A stretch of 64,000 nt of DNA. Source: Paenibacillus endophyticus. Lineage in GTDB: Bacteria; Bacillota; Bacilli; Paenibacillales; Paenibacillaceae. The notes beneath the pieces are model-generated. The model was not told the origin of the DNA and made no database searches. It was given only the letters and a program-made list of their open reading frames with translations. The position numbers and the translations under genes were made by a program. The DNA lies in NCBI RefSeq assembly GCF_014192395.1, contig NZ_JACHXW010000002.1, positions 248,001 through 312,000 on the forward strand, in the 5' to 3' direction. Shown one piece after another: positions 62,301 through 64,000 of this stretch. Each line of letters starts with the position of its first letter. Position 1 is the first letter of the stretch.

Positions 62301-63000
62301 TGCGGCGCTGAATGGAACAATCGCGCTCGCCCAGCGTGACGACCTCGCCGAGGGCGTTGCCGAATATTTGCACCTCGACATGGCGTGCCCTTGCGATATA
62401 CTTCTCCAAAAACATGCCGCCGTTCTTGAAATTGGTTTCCGCCAAATGCTTCACACCGTCAAATGCCGCGCGCAGCGCTTCTTCATCCGCGCATACCCTC
62501 ATGCCGATGCCGCCGCCTCCAGCCGTACTCTTCAGAATAACCGGATAACCGATTCGCGCTGCCTGTTCGATTGCTTCCTCCAGCTCCGTCAGCAGCGCCG
62601 TACCCGGCAGCAGCGGCACCCCTGCACGCTCCGCCAATTCCCTTGCCGAGTGCTTCAGGCCGAACATTTCCATTTGCTCCGGCGACGGTCCAATAAATAC
62701 GATGCCATGCTCCCGGCAAGCACGGGCGAAATCCGCGTTCTCGCTTAGGAAGCCGTACCCTGGGTGAATCGCCTGCGCACCGGTCTCAAGCGCGGTCTTT
62801 AGAATAAGCTCCGTATTCAAGTAGCTCTCTTTCGCAGGGCCATCACCAATGAATACCGCTTCATCCGCATAGTCAACATGTAAGCTATCCTGATCGGCGC
62901 CGGTGTACACAGCCACCGAAGCTATGCCAAGCTTGCGCAAGGTGCGCTCTATTCGAACGGCAATAGCGCCGCGATTCGCAATCAATATTTTCGTAAACAT
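59365..63000 (-). CDS. Biotin-dependent urea/guanidine carboxylase
   Basis: The 1,211-residue enzyme starts at ATG 63000 (MFTKILIANRGAIAVRI) with GAGAGG 5 nt upstream. An ATP-grasp biotin carboxylase is first (about 1-450: STAGGGGIGMRV, HVEVQIFGN). Then come KipA- and KipI-like allophanate-type domains (about 470-1000), a carboxyltransferase region with RPDAPWCPSNIEFIRRV and a biotinyl domain at the end with ESMKMEF as the biotin site. Urea carboxylases have this layout. The two DUF1989 partners suggest guanidine as the substrate, as shown in Pseudomonas and others. Confidence 0.92.
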   Translation of the reverse strand: MFTKILIANRGAIAVRIERTLRKLGIASVAVYTGADQDSLHVDYADEAVFIGDGPAKESYLNTELILKTALETGAQAIHPGYGFLSENADFARACREHGIVFIGPSPEQMEMFGLKHSARELAERAGVPLLPGTALLTELEEAIEQAARIGYPVILKSTAGGGGIGMRVCADEEALRAAFDGVKHLAETNFKNGGMFLEKYIARARHVEVQIFGNALGEVVTLGERDCSIQRRNQKVIEESPAPNLSDEVRSAMFGAAKRLAAEAGYRSAGTVEYLYDPDSCAFYFLEVNTRLQVEHGVTEEVLGIDLVEWMVREAANELVDLQSLVRTPVGHSIQARIYAEDCLQGFRPSAGQLDQAVFSAGARNESWVRDGLTVTTLYDPMLAKVIVHGANRADAIRKLIQALGETRMYGITTNLQYVRALLMDQEVIDGHVYTQLLNGFEPAEQAIEVIDGGVQTTVQDWPGRVGHWDVGVPPCGPMDPYSFRIGNKLLGNGDHAAGLELTLRGGSYKFRSAVWFCITGADMEAELDGVRTELYKPVFAERGQVLSFGETQLGLRTYLLVAGGFDMPRILGSSSTFTLGGFGGHGGRALRSGDVLGINEGAAPSAKLELAVDERPQLTRDWTIGVIPGPHCTGEFLKPEYLKQLSETVFEVHFNSSRTGVRLIGPAPLWTREDGGEAGLHPSNIHDNAYAIGTLDLTGDMPILLGPDGPSLGGFVCPVTTASAQFWKIGQLHAGDKVRFQLLTLEEADGLRDAQEQRLDSIGAGVRESLPASELPVEASELTPDYPLLVHKTEGCRFPITIRCSGDENLLVEYGELELDLLLRFQAHALMQAIEQSGKIPVLDLTPGIRSLQVHIDRSKITVGEACGIILELDSALPPLESIQVPSRIVRLPLSWDDPATQLAIDRYQQTVRPDAPWCPSNIEFIRRVNGLDSLDDVQRIVYEANYLVLGLGDVYLGAPVATPVDPRHRLVTTKYNPARTWTPENAVGIGGAYMCVYGMEGPGGYQFVGRTIQMWNRLRSTESFKPGKPWLLRFFDQIQFYPVEADELLKLREDFLRGRYEADITETTFDLGQYLKFLDEIEESASAFKEKQQAAFQAERESWKELGLAEYVAEQEPARTGEEEELQDGAAAVRCTMPGSVWKVLVQPGQQVKKGDSLIIVESMKMEFSQQASCDGMVCSVHVEPGEQVHTGQLIAGIMQLKEAEAAV

Positions 63001-63055
63001 CGTAACCTCTCCTCGCCCTATCAATCTATAATCTATCTATTTGGCTATATTGCCG

Positions 63056-63706
63056 CTATTGATTCCAGACAAGCACCCGCACCGGAGTCGGGTTGTAAGC
63101 GTTGCATGGATTGTTGAGCTGCGGGCAATTGCTGAGCAGCGCCGTCGTCCTGCAAAGGGATTGAAGCTCTACATAAGCACCTGGCGATGACACGCCATCC
63201 GCAAATTGGAGGCCGCCTTCGGCCGTAACAGGCACGTTCATGAAAAAATTAATATTCGGTGCAAGGTCCCGTTTCGAATAGCTCTCGTTCCGCTTGGCCA
63301 GCTGGAGCATAAACGTGTCACGGCAATTGTGCATGTGGAGCTTATCATGCGAGTAGCGGACCGTATTGCTTTGGGCGGAGCAAGAGCCTCCGACTGTGTC
63401 ATGGCGGCCGCAGGTATCGGCAACGATCTTCAGCAATTCCTTGCCGGATTCGGCCAGCAGCACCGAGCCAGTCGTGAGATAAATGTTCCCTTGCCCGGCA
63501 ATCGTCGCGACCGCGCTGTAATGGTCCTCGGGCTGCTCCGCATCGTAGAACAAGGTGTCTGCCGCTTGGTTCCCGTCCAAATCGACGATTCGCAGCACTT
63601 GCCCCGGCTCCAGGTCATACATCCAGCCATCTCCGGCAGCGATCACTTCGTCATATATAGCATCTTCCGCCAAGCGCGGGCTCTCCACCCGATTAAATAC
63701 TGTCAT
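63056..63706 (-). CDS. Carboxyguanidine deiminase subunit-like protein (DUF1989, UAAP2)
   Basis: The 216-residue DUF1989 protein was formerly called urea carboxylase-associated protein. Likely metal-binding residues are the cysteines and histidines in TCGRHDTVGGSC near residue 98 and the His pair in HDKLHMHNCRD. In guanidine-degrading bacteria two such proteins (CgdA, CgdB) convert carboxyguanidine to allophanate and ammonia. It is 55 nt upstream of the carboxylase gene on the same strand. The role follows from the operon and family, not from measurement. Confidence 0.87.
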   Translation of the reverse strand: MTVFNRVESPRLAEDAIYDEVIAAGDGWMYDLEPGQVLRIVDLDGNQAADTLFYDAEQPEDHYSAVATIAGQGNIYLTTGSVLLAESGKELLKIVADTCGRHDTVGGSCSAQSNTVRYSHDKLHMHNCRDTFMLQLAKRNESYSKRDLAPNINFFMNVPVTAEGGLQFADGVSSPGAYVELQSLCRTTALLSNCPQLNNPCNAYNPTPVRVLVWNQ

Positions 63707-63739
63707 GCTCCATTCCTCCTAATTGCTCGTATTTAAGCT

Positions 63740-64000
63740 CTAAATCCCTTGCAGCAAATAATATTGCTGCGTATTCTCATAGGCGCGCCGGTTCTCCGGA
63801 CGGTAGTTCAAGCAATAATCGTCATCCTGAACGGCTTCCGCCTTCAGCACTTCCACTTGCACGGGTACGGACGGATAATCGGTTCTTGGATCTAGCGGGT
63901 TAGGCGTATTAGACAAAACGATAAGCACATCCATATCGGTTCTAAGCGTAACGGAAGCTCCTGCCGGGCAGTGGCCCAAACTATAGTGCATGCTGCCCCG
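63740..64000 (-). CDS. DUF1989 protein (UAAP1), 5' end cut by the window edge
   Basis: Only the C-terminal 86 codons are present; the frame is open to the right edge (position 64000). The text GHCPAGASVTLRTDMDVLIVLSNTPNPLDP is close to the C-terminal part of the larger DUF1989 protein of carboxyguanidine deiminase operons. The gene continues to the right and should be about 240 residues long. The operon promoter and any guanidine riboswitch must lie beyond the window. The last residues are YYLLQGI. Confidence 0.85.
   Translation of the reverse strand, partial: RGSMHYSLGHCPAGASVTLRTDMDVLIVLSNTPNPLDPRTDYPSVPVQVEVLKAEAVQDDDYCLNYRPENRRAYENTQQYYLLQGI

Noticed and set aside
1-64000. CRISPR arrays, tRNA and rRNA genes, prophage
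   Set aside because: No regularly spaced repeats, no cloverleaf or ribosomal RNA pattern and no phage structural genes were found.

Overview
The window reads as a chromosomal segment of a spore-forming Gram-positive bacterium, most probably Paenibacillus or a close relative. The reasons are endospore genes (an alpha/beta-type SASP behind a sigma-G-like promoter, a CwlJ-type hydrolase followed by GerQ, a YjcZ-like peptide), a tryptophan T-box in front of trpS, strong AGGAGG-type ribosome sites with frequent GTG/TTG starts, and the typical Paenibacillus abundance of sugar-binding lipoproteins, YesM/YesN-type two-component systems and AraC regulators. No rRNA, tRNA or CRISPR array was seen.

Layout. 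0-9.3 kb (mostly minus strand): an orphan sugar-binding lipoprotein, a TroA-type metal ABC operon with a candidate operator, a class B penicillin-binding protein and a transglutaminase membrane protein. 9.4-16.3 kb: an MFS transporter, a 39-residue YjcZ-like peptide, a TOPRIM protein, the SCO/CtaB pair for cytochrome oxidase, cwlJ-gerQ, a YfhP-like membrane hydrolase and a SASP. 16.3-23.9 kb: trpS with its T-box, a two-gene permease operon behind a Zur-like box, a methyl-accepting chemotaxis protein, a Fur-controlled FhuF-type protein and a fumarylacetoacetase-family enzyme. 23.9-29.6 kb: secreted cell-wall proteins (deacetylase, LysM-3D protein, CAP protein, amidase) and a PadR/HAAS/DUF4097 operon. 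29.7-46.6 kb: two carbohydrate loci, one with a GH31 alpha-xylosidase, an epimerase-like protein, an oxidoreductase and a divergent AraC regulator; the other with binding lipoprotein, two permeases, a GH43 enzyme and a lipoprotein-kinase-regulator trio. 46.7-55 kb: a low-complexity lipoprotein, MFS, ROK kinase, an IS3-type element, TetR plus MBL hydrolase, and ribokinase. 55.2-64 kb: a divergent PurA paralogue facing a LysR regulator, then allophanate hydrolase, a biotin-dependent urea/guanidine carboxylase and two DUF1989 proteins (the last cut by the window edge).

The most notable item is a 2,266-bp segment (49950-52215) carrying an IS3-family transposase and a DinB-family gene. It has imperfect 34-bp terminal inverted repeats and is flanked by ACG on both sides. 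It sits in the loop of what reconstructs as a shared bidirectional terminator between the convergent ROK and TetR genes, so DinB looks like a passenger gene. Other leads are the PurA paralogue with changed substrate-site residues, the likely guanidine (rather than urea) degradation operon, the Zur-like box before a His-rich permease, two palindromic TetR operators placed on one promoter, and a winged-helix regulator with an unrecognised C-terminal half and its own palindrome.
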